Both the position numbers and the translations under genes were made by a program. Below, piece after piece: positions 41,367 through 53,450 of a stretch of 64,000 nt of DNA. The notes beneath the pieces are model-generated. The model was not told where the DNA came from, did not search any database, and saw nothing but the letters and a program-made list of their open reading frames with translations. The stretch's first letter is position 1; every line of letters begins with the position of its first letter. Source of the stretch: Podocnemis expansa (taxonomy: Eukaryota > Chordata > Testudines > Podocnemididae); contig ML681981.1 of the NCBI GenBank assembly GCA_007922195.1, forward strand, positions 9,669,857 through 9,733,856, given 5' to 3'.

Positions 41367-41521
41367 CCAAAGGGGAAGCCGTGTTAGTTTAGATAAGCAA
41401 AACAAGCAAGGATTCTTATGGCACTTTTAAAGACTAAAAAATTATTTATTGCATGAACTTTCATGGGAGAAAATCCCACTTCATCAGATGCTTGATGATG
41501 AGGAACTTATAGCATATAGAA
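41367..41521 (-). mobile_element. Penelope-like element 3' end
   Basis: Minus-strand copy with 'ATTCCAAAGGGGAAGCCGTG', TTAGTTTAG, ACAAGCAAGGATTC, TTTTAAAGACTAAAAAATTA, a near-complete hammerhead-like segment (41451-41491) and a short part of the 3' UTR (GAGGAACTTATAGC). No coding sequence. Confidence 0.76.
41451..41491 (-). ncRNA. Degenerate hammerhead-like motif in PLE
   Basis: On the minus strand: GCAT, CTGATGA, GTGGGA/TCCCAT, GAAA, then AGTT instead of AGCT, C and ATGC. Core and stems I and II are kept and the length is again 41 nt, but the self-complementary AGCT is lost. Activity is therefore less likely than in the other three copies. Confidence 0.45.
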
Positions 41522-44450
41522 ATCCAGAGGATGTAAAGGCGACATAAAACCCTATTCCTCTCTGGTCCCTCTGAGATATATCTTTGGTTCTGTGGCCTTC
41601 AGGGTTCATCTCACAGAATCATGGCTGTGGTGGATAAATGAAGGGGATACAGTTTAGTTGTGTAGCTTGTATCAATGTCCTTTTACCAGTTCTAAAAGTA
41701 TCTAATCATCTCTTAACCATTCCTTAAAGAAAATGGCATTTTCTATGAGATCCTGGTTTTTAGATTTTTTTTTTTTTTCAGTAAAAATCAAGTAAATAAA
41801 TGGAGCTCAGCATGTCACAACACTGGCCATGGTTAAACAGCACGACACCGCACAGTAATGTATTATGCCAGCTGGAACTGCTGGAAGACAACTTCATTCA
41901 GCCATCAGACTGTAACTGAGGTTAATAGTGGCAACAGCACCAGGCCATGCAGCTGCTGCTGTCCCTGGAAATTTGTTATATGTCAGTAGGTTGCCTTTTA
42001 AATGTTTTGAAATGTCAAAGAGGTTCGTTTGTGACAAACTTTCCTGAATACACGTTATGCCAGGTTATGTGCTGAGATTTCTGGAGTACAACTCAGATTT
42101 TCAGGGAAGGTTTAATATTGCCAATATATATGCAAAGGTTGCCTTTTGTAGAACTTCTCTGTTTTCTTCTGCCTGGTGCATATTTGGCCACCCAGGAGAT
42201 AAAGCAGAGACTGTGTGACTAATAAAAGTAGCCTCACTTACAGGTTTGTTTTTGATGAAATATTTATTTTTGTTGCTGTATTAGACAGAAAGCTCTTGCA
42301 CAGAAAGTGTTCTGTTTTTCAAACATTATCAGATGTTTAATGTACAAGCTGTTTGCTAGTGAGGACATAAAGCCTGGGGAAAATCTGTGTCACAGCATAC
42401 AATAGTTGTAATTCTAAATACTTTCAGCTCAGTGGATGGCTTTAAATATTATTTAATTTATGTTTACGGTATGAGTCATGAATACATTTTGAGTGGTATT
42501 AATTTATAAAATATTCAGTTTATTTTTTCAGAGGTATATTTATATTGTTAACTTAACTAAATTTCTTCTCATCTGTAAACTGTGTATATGTCAAGTTAAA
42601 ATACAAAAATAAAAAAATAAAAATCTTCACAATTAATTAGGTTTGGAGTTTTAAAATAATACACTTGTAGGTGCTATTTGGAAAAAAAGATTATCAAATT
42701 AAGAATAAAAAAATCTGTGTATGAATTTGGGTGTGTATAATATGTTATGTAATATAAAGAAAAACTTGTAATAAATACACTGACTGAGCCAAAAAAATTC
42801 AAATAGCAAGGGATAAGATGCTAAACATCAATAACATTTCTTCTGTTTATTTAACCAACAAAAAGCTTCCATTGACAGCTGTTGAAATTTGGTTTGAAAT
42901 TAATTGCATATGCAACAATTTTCAGAATTTAAATGCAATCTGAAGATACAGAAGCTGTGTTCACTTTTATTTTATTTTATTTTAGTCCAGCTTTTTATCA
43001 CAAGTTATTTGCCAAGCTTAATACAGTAAAATCATTTATTCCAACTAATGGGTTGGAGTTTGTGAGCTACTAAGCAAATAGAGCCAACAAAATCCTGATA
43101 GACTCTACAAAATTCTGATTGCCTGCGGCAGTTTTGTAAATCATTCTGGCTCCTAGGGGCAACAATTCATGCCCAGAACAAGGAACGTAAGAGATCAAAA
43201 AGACTTATTCTAGAACTGCAATAATTCAGAGTTCATTTTATCAGTTCTCTTGTTCCTTCCCACCAATGCTGGATAGGAGAGCTCTCTCTGGGAACTTAGA
43301 TTACTGCATACTACTGCGCTAAACTCCACACATATTTGCCTTCTTATTCTAACATCAGTGTTTAATCCCCCATGTCTTCTTCAGACAGACTGTATATATG
43401 TATATTTTGGGTGGAAGGTGGGGTGGGGTCCTTTATTCATGTTCTTGGGACAACTGTACCCTCAAATTTCTATGTTAAAAGTTTCATACGCCCCACCCAT
43501 CATTTTATGTAGCAAGATGTGCTGTATTAAGGAGCATTTAATCCAGGCTTTTTCTTCTAATGCTTGACTTGCCCATTCAGGAAAAAGTTTCTCTTGAGTA
43601 AGTAATACTCAACCTATAATTCTGTACAATTTTGACCTCTGACACAAGAGATCATGACAATACTGAATCTCTTTTGGGTCAGTAGGGGAACTTTTCTGTC
43701 CACCTACCCAATTTACCCTATGGTGATTAAGTATGTGAGACTCTCCATTTGGATCTGGTGTCATATTTGACAGTGTCTTGCACATTCCATTGCTGCCAGG
43801 GACGGATGCACGTGTTCACTGCAGGCTGCTGTAAGAACAGGCATGGTGTGATATCAGCTTTTCTTCTGTTATGTGTTTGACTGGTTTGTGTTGCAGTGGG
43901 CCTCAAAAGTGTACGCTTCATGACCCATAAAATAGTCAAAAAACAATCATTCAACAGCACAATGTATGCTAGCTACAAAGATCTGTGAGATTTGGGTTTC
44001 AGTAAGAAATGATGGGATAATTTTGTGTGGTTAGCTGATACTGCTGTGAGGTGGGGTGACTGATGCTGTATGTGGAGTGGAAGGTTAGAGAGCAATACTG
44101 GGGGCAACTGGAAGGCTAATGGTGCTTGCTCGAGCTGGGTGTATTTTTGCCAGCCTGCCTGGTGATTAGGGTACTGGGCTGCTTGATGTTTCTGAGGCTT
44201 AGTTGGTGGCTGGCTGACAGTAGGTAGAGGTCTGATGCTGGTTAGCAAGCCTGCTTCTCTTTCCCTGTTTGCAAATGTGGTGCTCAGTTCCATTTCTCCT
44301 GACCCAGAACTGGGCACTATGCAGGTTGCTAAAAGATCTAAGAGGGTGAGCTCCAAAGTTATTGGAGTTGGATGAAGTCAGAACAAGGACTAGATAAAAG
44401 CTAGAAATGCGAGTGAGTTGCTCTCTGCTTGCACTTTCTAGGCTCTCACT
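41522..44450. other. Unannotated AT-rich stretch
   Basis: No gene or family-level repeat recognised. A T-run lies at about 41767-41779 and (TTTTA)n at 42966-42984. The region 42240-43000 is very AT-rich. A 127-codon minus-strand frame at 43973-44356 shows no domain. Confidence 0.45.
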
Positions 44451-44810
44451 GGCTATGTCTACATCTAAAAGCTTAGTTTAGACTAGTTTAGTCCGAACTA
44501 AGCGGTGCCAGGTAAGTTCAAACTAACTGTGGCTCTTTAGTTCGAACTAACTTTTCAGTTCGAATTAAATAAACATGGCTAGTTTGAACTAAAAGTTAGT
44601 TTGAACTAAAAAAACACAACTAGTTTGAACTTATTTAGTTCAAACTAGCACAGCTACATCATGCTAGTTTGAACTACAATTTGAACTAAGTTCGAACTAA
44701 GCCATTAATTTGAACTTACTGTTTGAACTAACTAGTTCGAACTAAGCTTTGACTAGTTCAAACTAAAATTTTTAGTACGAACTAGCCAAAGGCTAGTATA
44801 GACATAGTCC
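44451..44810. mobile_element. TIR element filled with TTCGAA-like palindromes
   Basis: The ends GGCTATGTCTACATC and (complement) GGACTATGTCTATAC relate it to the elements at 9537 and 56323. The interior is built from about 14 copies of AGTTCGAACT or AGTTTGAACT-like palindromes at irregular spacing of roughly 15-35 bp. Other sequence between them is scarce. The flanks (ACT and CAA) show no target duplication. It is non-coding and its superfamily is inferred from the shared ends only. Confidence 0.65.
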
Positions 44811-46623
44811 CAATCCGTCCAAATTAAGCTTCCTTAATCTGGACTTTAATTTGCTAATGTAGATGTATCCACTGGGTGTTAGCAATGACTTGGCATAGCT
44901 TAATATTTTCCCCAGGTTTGTTTTTTTCTCCCTGCCTCCATCAAATCTCACTTCTGGGTCAGACCAATGGGTTAAAAAATACTGCTCTGTTGTATAGAAC
45001 TAGTGGTTAAAATAGAGCACTAGCTTCATGGGTATTGATGTCATGCGCTAAATAGACATGCGTCATCTGGTTCCTGTATATGAACTTTAGTGATGCGGTA
45101 GGAATATCATCCCCTGAAACACTGTGCAGAGTCCATATTTCTAACAAGCACTTCTTGCAAGTAGTCAGCTTTCCAAATAAAATGCAGCAGCATATTGCTA
45201 AGAGGTACATAATTCTTCTTATCTTTTTCAATAGTTACATATGTAGTTACTTTGCTGAGTCAGAGCCTAATGAAAGAAAAATGGAGAAATACCTTTGAAT
45301 AGTATGTTAATAAGAATGACTGGAGTTCCAGCTCTTTCAGACAACTTGCCTCCCCCTCACCCCAGGCTGTTTACTGCTAAAGACAGGTAGTGTTTATTAA
45401 ATTCCTTGGGGCCTCCTCTGCCAGTGATGCACATGTAAGAGAGCTATTAATTTTAATTAGCATTGATGGTAAAGTAGACCTCTTAATCTTTAAGTACTGT
45501 TTGTCTCAATTGTTTGTTGCTACAGTCTTTGGTTACATAAGTCAATTTTGTATGAGCAAGAACAGATTCATTTTAAGCTCATCTCAGCAAACTAATGAAA
45601 TCCATATTGGTTTTGTTTGCTATTGAAATGATCTTTTCCCAAAGAAATAACCTTCTGCTAGGATGATATAATCCCATCCCCTGAGCAGACTGTCTCTACT
45701 TAGGCAAAATGTCAGCTTAGTGAAAATAATCAGCGTATAAGCTGAAAAAATGTTCCAAGTATTGTTTGAAGGTATGGCTCCCCATTATTGTAATGAGAGT
45801 GACAGTGTAACACAGATAGTAGGGTGCTATGAACATTGTTTGCGGGAGTGGGGTTTTAAGCAGAATAAATAGTGCTGCTTTTAACACAAAAGATATATTT
45901 GGCTTCTTGGATTTGCAAGAAGCACTAATCTGAACAGATGCTATGTACACGAGAAAAGATGGGAAAATAGTTATGGTTTAACTTTCCAATTTTAACTTCT
46001 TTTCAGCATATTACTCTTCTACTAGAACTCTTTTTTCCCCCTTCTCCTTCTTTGGGAGTGAGACCTCATATCTCCATCAGTGTTTCCCAATTTAACGTCC
46101 ATACTGGGCAACCTTCATTGTCTAGAAGGACGGTGGCAACAAGCAGTACTAAATGGTGAACTTTTCAAAGCTACCCTTCTTGTGGAGATGGTGCTAGGCA
46201 GCATTTCTTTCCCTCTGAACAGCAGGGCTAGCACCTTTTCACCTAGTACATTAGAAACTAGAATTAAAAATCAAATCAGTTTTTTTCACAGGATGGTGTG
46301 GAGCCTAATCCCATAACTCTAGCAGGAGGCCAAAATTCTACTCGAGACTGTGAACAATGAAAGTGTTTAAAAGAGCGCTAAGCAATTTTTGTTCAAATGT
46401 TTATTAATATTATTATTTACTTTATTAAAACCTCACCAAATCACATAACTGAGAGACTTGAAGCTATGTTAATAGTTCCTTTAGCCTGGAAGAATAAATC
46501 TGATTTCAAGAAGTAGAGTACTTGACCTTAAATTGTTTAGGTCTAGGAACTACATAAGGAAAACTGTTTAAATGAATCAAAGGTTTGAGGAGTTATGGAA
46601 ACAGATTTCTACATGCACTAGAT
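44811..46623. other. No recognisable feature
   Basis: Nothing identified besides ordinary AT-rich sequence. Ends with CACTAGAT (46616-46623), the target site of the next element. Confidence 0.5.
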
Positions 46624-46929
46624 CAGTGTTTGTCAAACTTTAGTGGACTGGGGAACACCTAAAGGTATTAGTTACTTTACATGGAACACCTGATAAGTTT
46701 TCTTAGAAAAGATAATAATAGTGGCAGGGGATTTAAAATACCTCCGTTGCAGCAAAGCTTCCAGATGTGTCTCGACGTCTGCTATGTGCCTAGACACTGT
46801 GCTGTGGGAGGCATTTACTCTTCTCTCCTCCCCACTCAGCCCCCCTGATGGGGACTTGTGGGTCATGGAGCACCTGTACTGTATCTGAGGAGCACCAGTG
46901 GTCCATGGCATACTAGTTGAGAAACACCA
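46624..46929. mobile_element. hAT-type MITE, perfect 8-bp TSD
   Basis: The left end CAGTGTTTGTCAAACTTTAG and the right end AGTTGAGAAACACCA form a hAT-style TIR (complement of the right end: TGGTGTTTCTCAACT). CACTAGAT is repeated exactly on both flanks (46616-46623 and 46930-46937). Length is 306 bp with no transposase. The interior shares the 'GGGGAACACCTAAAGG' and 'GGAGCACCAGTGGTCC' wording of common reptile MITEs. The TSD makes boundaries certain to the base. Confidence 0.88.
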
Positions 46930-46937
46930 CACTAGAT

Positions 46938-49900
46938 ATGGGGAGGGATTTGGGGAAAGACATGGAGCATACTGAAGAGTTACCTCATGGAGCCGTTTGT
47001 TGATATCCAATAGATTATGCTGTTACATTGGCTTCTAGGCAGATCCCTTAAACTGGGATCTTTATTTTAGGAACACAAGTTGTATTTCATCCAAATCCAT
47101 ATGTGACTGTATATGTAACCTGTTTGTGTGCTATGTATAGTATGCTTTTCTTTTATTTTGTCAAAGAAAATGAGAGCAGCAGTGGGGAAGAGAGCTATTA
47201 ACTTGTTTGAATAATCTCTATTTCTGTATAGGTGCAGTGCCTAGAAACAAGCAGAAGGGTGTGATAGTTACTAGACATGTGGAGTAGCTCTCTTGAAGAT
47301 GTAGAGCTAGTAAGGAATTTTCTGCTGATAGGAAGTGTAGTTTCTACAAAATAAGATTTTTATAGCCATTTTGCCATACTATTTCATTATTAGGTCAGAC
47401 AAAATGAAACAAAAGATTTTGTTTCAGATCAGTTTGATATTAAACAGCACATCTCTGCCAGGAGTTTGCCAGAGTCCTTTGCCAGACTACATCTACAATG
47501 ATGTTCTGCAGTGTCCCCACTGGCTATGCTGCATGGACATCATAGACATCATGTGAGATGTAGTCTGGCCCTGGAGCCTAGACCATGCTGAAGAATGATG
47601 GCAGGTTGCTATGCTATCCAACTGGCTTGAAACAGAACATTGAAGTTTGGTTCAACAAACCAGATGAAACATTTTACCACTTCTCAACTGAAATTTTTCA
47701 GTCCTTTTGTTATGTGAAATATTGTTGACCCGATTCTGGATGGAGGAATATTGAAATGTCAGCTGATCAATACAGATCCAGGAAATGTGTCGACCTGCTG
47801 CTGGGGGTGAATCTCAAATGCTTGCCGTGCTTTGGCTACAGTTGTCTGGTCTGACCACAACGTGAGGCAAGTAAATGACTCAAGAACTGAATGCTGCCAG
47901 CGAGAAAGAGGAGTTAGGGTGTTCCAATATCAAGGGTGAAAAACTGGAAAGGGGTTGAAGATAATAGGTCTGTATGTAAGAAAAATTCCTGACTATTGAT
48001 AAAATTGGGACATCTAGTCATCCTAAGTGAAGTATAATAGTAGCTGTAAATAACTTACTCTCCATGTGTGTTACATAAGTCATATACTATAGATGTTGTG
48101 GGTGATGGTCAGTTTGCCAACTCAAAGAGCATCAACCCCAGCACACTAGTTACATCCTTTAGATATCCAAGCCCTTTAGTGTGTTAAAAATGGATTGTTC
48201 ACCATGTTTAACATAATTTGCATGATTTTTTCATGTGAGGTTGGTAAACAATGGAAGATGCAATGGTGCACAGTAAACAATTTAAAATACTCAATTTGCA
48301 GCTTTTTGCTTCTCTTCTAGTTATTCTAGATCAGGCCTATCAGATTTTTCTCTTTCTGCTTCTTAATTTTTCTGATTCATTTTTCTTTTGTAAAAGGTGG
48401 GCTGTTTTTCATATAGCTTGTATTTCTAAATATGTTTTGTGAGCTTTTACATGTGATCTTTAAGATTATTCTTATTTGACAATTATCAAACATTGATTAG
48501 ACTCAAAATTATAACTAGTAGTAAAAACACTCAAATAATCGATCCATTACAAGATCAAGCAAGCCTTTGCGTATATAAAACCATTACCATTTAATATAAC
48601 AATATGAATAATTCTAGTTCAGAGAGCAAGCTTTAGTTGATGACAGTTGTGTTTAAGAGTACTTGATTAAGGACGACTTCCACTGTTTGGACACTGGAGA
48701 GTCCAGATTTTATTCTTTTCTTTCTTAATACCACTGTCTTCTGCCCCCAACACCCACATCAGGGTAAATAAAGTAAATTGTTCAGATTTGCTTTTGTTTC
48801 TAGTTTACTTTAAAATCAAATTTACTGGCATAATACTACTGCAATGTTATGACCATGGTCATGAAGGTTTGTTTTAAAAAAGTTTATTGAAATTCTTAAA
48901 ATAATATATAAATCTTTCTTTTGATCCTAGTTTTATTGGTAAAAACCTCTTTTTTACACAATCTGCTTCCTGGGACAATATTCATTTAATGATATATGTT
49001 ACTTTGTTATACAATAATGAATATTGAATTCCTGTGTTTAAAAAAGAAAACATTGAAAATTTACTGACTGGGATATTTCCATTCCTTTTTGCTCAGTCCT
49101 TAAAAGTGGACAAAGTTATTTGTTTTTGTAAATGCAAGTGAGTTAAACTGTTCATGTTAGTATAACCAGAAGAATACCACATTTGCATACTTAAAAGTAC
49201 ATCTCGAATGGAGAATCATAGGACTGAAAATGTGATATATTCTGATAACTGATAGCAGTATGATGCTCTGAAAGACTGTGTCCACAAACAACTCTCAAAA
49301 TAGAGTGGAAGTGGTTAAAACATTTTCTTTTTTAATTCTGTCTGCTGGTACAGCAGCATTCCCCACTCATTCACAATGTCAGTATCTCTTTCTTATACAG
49401 GTAGAACATCTCACAATGTAAGAAAGTTTGTATGCCCACTTTGTCATTCATGCATTTATGCTAATGTAAATACAATATGCCTTTCGTACAACCAGAAAAG
49501 AATGCTAAAATGTTTAAAATACATTATCCTGGAGTCATCTGTTCATCATTTAGTTTTTGGATTTTCTTAAGTATTTTTGGATTGTCACAGAATAAAATAA
49601 TGAGTTGTGGACTGATGACATACACTTAAGAAAATAAGATCAAATCACAACAGCTGTAAATACACATACTACAGATTAAATCTACTAGTCTGGCATAGTC
49701 TTACATTCTATATACAAATTGGTTTGTTTTAACTAGTGAGCTTAACCTAAAGAATTTATGACTTGAAACCTTATGCAAAACAAATTTTAAACCCATTTTC
49801 TAGAAACGTTCACAGTCAGAAACATGGTAAGAATTAAGTTTGACCAATCATGGAATGGAAATATCATGTGACTTGTGGCCAATACTAATTAATCAAGATA

Positions 49901-50256
49901 GCTTAAGCTTTGTATTTTGAACAGCAAGCCAGGGAATTCCCATTCCCTATAGCACAAGCTTCTCTTAATAGAATTCTCTTAATTTATTTTTATCACCATG
50001 ACTGTATTTTAAAAGACTTATTTACTGAGCGTCCTTCTGTACTACAGTGATAAAAATTAGAATTTTATAAATAGGACTTTGTCATTCTATCTTGTCTTTC
50101 TAGTATAGACATGTTAACCACCTTGCATTTTCATTTATTTTTGTTACCTTATTTATATCTTGTAACACTTGATGAGGATAGAGGTGAAGAAAATCTCTTC
50201 TGCCTTTTGGCCCACAACTGATATTGAATTCATGCACATGTCAGCATAGTCTAGCA
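46938..50256. other. Unannotated AT-rich stretch
   Basis: More than 3 kb with no repeat end, exon-like frame or RNA gene that I can recognise. The longest open frame is 64 codons. Confidence 0.5.
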
Positions 50257-50552
50257 CAGAAGTTTCCAACCTCTTTGGCTCAAGGGCCACAGATATAGTT
50301 TTTACCACCCTGAAGGGCCACCAGTTGCAGCCAGCAGTCTCTGTGTCTGTTCCCGGGGCAATCATATGGAAGGAGTTCAGTAAAGAGGCTCTCCTACCCC
50401 CCGGCTGGAGCAAGGAGGCTGCTCTGGTGTTTTAGCATTGCTGCCCTTAGGCAGCTGGTCCCTTCTGCAGCCAGTAGGAGGGGTGTAGCAGACTACTTTG
50501 AAAGCCCCAGTTAGCCAATTTTGGCCTCCAAGTCACAGGTTAGACACCATTG
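50257..50552. mobile_element. hAT-type MITE, 8-bp TSD
   Basis: The left end CAGAAGTTTCCAACCTC and the right end GGTTAGACACCATTG match as inverted repeats at about 10 of 15 positions. The flanks GTCTAGCA (50249-50256) and GTCTAGTA (50553-50560) agree at 7 of 8, the expected hAT duplication. The interior has CAAGGGCCACAGATATAG and GAAGGGCCACCAG, wording typical of these MITEs. Non-coding, 296 bp. Confidence 0.78.
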
Positions 50553-51210
50553 GTCTAGTAGTTTTTGCATGATGTGTAGCAATGTGCACTTTTGTATATC
50601 AGATCGAACTATCAAACCATCAGAAATATCATCACATAGTATACAAATGTTTTAAACTGCAGTTAGCTTGTTCTGTAAATAATCTGCATTGTAAAATCTA
50701 TTTAGCATGGTTGCTAAGCTGTCTACTTTAGGTATGTATGTGGTATCTCACCACATCACTACCATGTGACTCCTTTTTTTTTTTTTGCTGAACTAGACTA
50801 ACATGGCTATCCCTTTGGAACTTAAAACCCAGCCTCTGCTACAAAGGCATGGGAAGAGAGAGGGAGAGAGTGAACTGTAGCAGCAGCCTGGAGGCTTGTT
50901 GCAACAGGTGGAGGAAACTTCTTCTTTATAAAACTAGGCAACATTGGTTCTCCCCAAGGAAGGAGCGACAGGAGAAAAAGCTCTGACACCAGCTTGAGAG
51001 ACAGGCTGATTCTTCCTAAGGCACCCCCCTGCAGTACCACCAAACCTATAGCTTCAGTAGAGAAAACAACAAAAAGTACTCCCTGGGATCTGGCTGACAG
51101 AGACTTACTGGGAGACCTATATGTTTAGGGTGGGAGCCACGGAGTGACATTCCAGGGGCCAAACCAAGGCCCCCTCCAAGCATGCTGGGAGTAGAAGTGG
51201 AGCCGTGAGG
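50553..51210. other. Unannotated; PLE terminus scrap
   Basis: Plain sequence except for 50784-50822: a T-run joined to TTGCTGAACTAGACTAACAT, GGCTATCCCTTTGGAACTT, the plus-strand terminus of the PLE family. Confidence 0.6.
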
Positions 51211-51451
51211 AGATACAAATATGTGGATCCACATCTGATCTGCATCCACAAGAAATAGTCCATGGTTATCTGTGTTGTATCCATGGTTGCGGATATAACG
51301 CGGATATCTGTGGAGATCCACCTATTTGCAGATTTCTAGCTCTGCGCAGATAAAAAAATATGTGAACCTGTATCCTATCTGCATCCACAGGAAATGGTCT
51401 GCAGATATCCACATATATAATACAGATATGTGCGGATTTGCAGGTCTCTAA
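51211..51451. repeat. Diverged two-unit tandem element
   Basis: Two units of about 120 bp: 'AAATATGTGGATCCACATC', 'CTGCATCCACAAGAAATAG', 'GGATATAACGCGGATATC', 'ATTTGCAGATTTCTAGCTC' and then the related 'CTATCTGCATCCACAGG', 'TGTGCGGATTTGCAGG'. The wording is that of the better copy at 51704-51959. The termini have decayed. Confidence 0.65.
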
Positions 51452-51703
51452 CTAGAAGCACTCTCAAGACTTGTCCTCAGTGGATGGAGCTGCTTTACTC
51501 CAAGCCTCTTTTGCCAACAGAGGGAGCCTTCACCTGGCAGATCTGAGGGGTGCCTTGCTGCAGTAGCTTAAGCAGAATGTTGGTAGCAAATAAATATTTT
51601 GTATTGACATTCCAACTTCCTACAGTTGTCTGTGAATGGATACTTATCCATTACAGCCATCACTCTGGCCAGCCAACTCATCTGTGTCACTGGTCTTCCT
51701 GTT
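51452..51703. other. Spacer between the two tandem elements
   Basis: Nothing recognised. Confidence 0.45.
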
Positions 51704-51959
51704 AGAGCCCTGCATGGATACAAAGAAGTGGATCTGTATCCGACCTGCATCCACAAGAAATGGTCTGCAGATATCCATGTTGTATCCGCTGATGCAGATA
51801 TAATGTGGATATCTGCATATTTGCAGGGCTCTAGCTCTGTGCAAATAAAAATATGTGGATCCATATCCGATCTGGATCCACAAGAAATGGTCCACGGATA
51901 TCCGTGTTGTATCTGCGGATGTGGATATAAGGCGGATATCTGTGGATTTGCAGGGCTCT
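51704..51959. mobile_element. Two-unit tandem element with TIRs
   Basis: AGAGCCCTGCA at the left and TGCAGGGCTCT at the right are perfect 11-bp inverted ends. Between them are two direct units of about 127 bp, each with GCATCCACAAGAAATGGTC or GGATCCACAAGAAATGG, GGATATAA.G.GGATATC and TTTGCAGGGCTCTA. The middle of the element is therefore also an end sequence. TA borders both sides, which would fit a TA-target element, but two bases are weak evidence. GGATAT/ATATCC palindromes recur within each unit. The open frames on both strands (98-130 codons) simply reflect the repeated unit. Confidence 0.68.
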
Positions 51960-52500
51960 ACTCCCTGTACAAACTTTGTCTGAATTGCCACTCCTCCACA
52001 ATTACCAGGGAATTTTGATTTAGTTCATTTTGCAGGCACAAGAGCCAGGTGTTCAGTAAATTTCTGTACCAGATCCTCAGATGCACTAGAGTTCTGCCCA
52101 GCACAGTTGTGTGCTCTTCTGATCGCTGGCGAAGCACACAACCTTATTTAGAGCAGCCTCAGAACGGCTCCAAGTTACATAAAAGGATCCAACACATCAG
52201 ACTCAAGAACTGCCAGGAAAAATGGCCAGAAACTAATGCTGCTAAAATAGCACAGAAAAGTCATGGTTCGATGACATACACTGCTATATCCTCTCAGGGA
52301 TCATCACTGAAACCTTGGATTACAGGAGAGCAGCATATTTCAACCACTGCCACACCTGCTCTCTCTTCCAGCACATCCAAGTTATACAGAGCTATTTACA
52401 CCAATTTTTAACCACTCCAAGGGAAATTCCCAGCTGTCCATGTAATGGCAAATTTTGTGGGACCCTGTACTTCTCAAGAGGCACCACAGGGCTTAGCATA
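51960..52500. other. No recognisable feature
   Basis: A 120-codon frame (52049-52411) was considered but has no domain or homologue that I recognise. No repeat end found. Confidence 0.4.
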
Positions 52501-52800
52501 GGTCATAGACGCTAAGGTCAGAAGGGACAAATATGATCATCTAGTCTGGCCTCCTGCACAATGCAGGCCACAAAATCTCATGCACTCACTCCTATAATAA
52601 ACCTCTAAACTATGACTGAGTTATTAAAGTCTTCAAATCATGATTTAAAGACTTTAAGATTCAGGACTCCACCAGCAAGTTCACTATGCCCCCATCCTTC
52701 AGAGGAGGGCGAAAACTCCCCAGAGCTCTAGCCAATGTACTCCGGGAGAGAATTCGCACATGACCACAAAATTATAAAGTAATCTCTGATCTTACAGCCC
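52501..52800 (-). mobile_element. CR1 LINE 3' end, third subfamily
   Basis: The plus strand reads GGTCATAGACGCTAAGGTCA, GAAGGGACAAATATGATC, ATCTAGTCTGGCCTCCTGCA, CAGGCCACAAAATCTCATGC, and ends in AAGTCTTCAAATCATGATTT and GACTCCACCAGCAAGTTC. In reverse this is the 3' end of a CR1 subfamily whose terminus reads 'CTGACCTCCTG...AGATGATC'. It differs from the copies at 21122 and 24443. The 5' limit near 52800 is approximate. Confidence 0.75.
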
Positions 52801-53127
52801 AGAATATTGTGTTTTTCTGTAATCACACTTTTACAGTCTTCACTGACATTTTCCAGATGGTTTAATTTGTTGACAACATTTATTAATCTTTCCCCCTATC
52901 CCACAGAACTGTTTCTACAAGCTCTATACCTGAAAGTTATTTTCCAACTTTTACCAAAAGGAAAATCTTGAGCCGATTCTCTGTAATAAAATAGGTTTTC
53001 CACTTATGTAATCCAGTCTTATATTCATTCCTGTAGAAACTGGTGGTGCTCTCAAAATATGGGGATGAGAGTTATTATAGGGATAGGTTTTATAATTTCT
53101 GATATGATGGTATAAATCATGCTGACC
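52801..53127. other. No recognisable feature
   Basis: Nothing recognised; may contain decayed upstream CR1 sequence. Confidence 0.45.
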
Positions 53128-53330
53128 GGGTTACAAAGGGGCAGCTGTGTTAGTCTTGTCCAGAAGAACAAACAAGGAGTCCTGTGGCACTTAAAGATGA
53201 ACAAATTTATTTATTCCCCCACAAAAGCTCATGCAAGGAATAAATTTATTCGTCTTTAAGTGTCACAGGACTCCATGTTTGTTTTGCTGAACTAGACTAA
53301 CATGGCTACCCCTCTGGAACTTGACAACTG
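53128..53330. mobile_element. Inverted pair of PLE 3' ends (foldback)
   Basis: Left arm: GTTACAAAGGGGCAGCTGTG, TTAGTCTTG, ACAAACAAGGAGTCCTGTGG, CACTTAAAGATGAACAAATT, TATTTATTCC. Right arm: CCCACAAAAGCTCATGCAAG, GAATAAATTTATTCGTC, TTTAAGTGTCACAGGACTCC, TTTTGCTGAACTAGACTAAC, CATGGCTACCCCTCTGGAAC. The left arm lacks the ribozyme-like core entirely, and the right arm starts within it. Confidence 0.75.
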
Positions 53331-53354
53331 AATACAGCTGTTTGAAGTGAAAAT

Positions 53355-53450
53355 TTGTCAGGAAGTGGGATTTTCTGTTAGGAAAGCTCATGCAATAAAT
53401 AAATTTTTTTAGTCTTTAAGTGCCACAGGACTCCTTGTTCACTCTCACCA
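53355..53450 (+). mobile_element. Penelope-like element 3' fragment
   Basis: Starts in the ribozyme-like stem (GGAAGTGGGATTTTCTG, GGAAAGCTCATGCAAT), then AAATAAATTTTTTTAGTC, TTTAAGTGCCACAGGACTCC and TTGTTC. The CTGATGA part is lost and the terminus is truncated. It lies only about 25 bp after the foldback at 53128-53330, so three PLE 3' ends lie within 320 bp. Confidence 0.72.

Noticed and set aside
51568..52018. Frames of 98-130 codons on both strands
   Set aside because: They translate a tandem repeated unit; the repeated peptide wording follows the DNA repeat.
52049..52411. 120-codon frame considered as a retroelement or gene part
   Set aside because: No recognisable motif, and no support from the context.
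16141..53450. Dispersed similar 40-nt segments considered as a CRISPR-like or satellite array
   Set aside because: They occur in both orientations, widely spaced and joined to PLE sequence; no regular spacers, and the genome is vertebrate.
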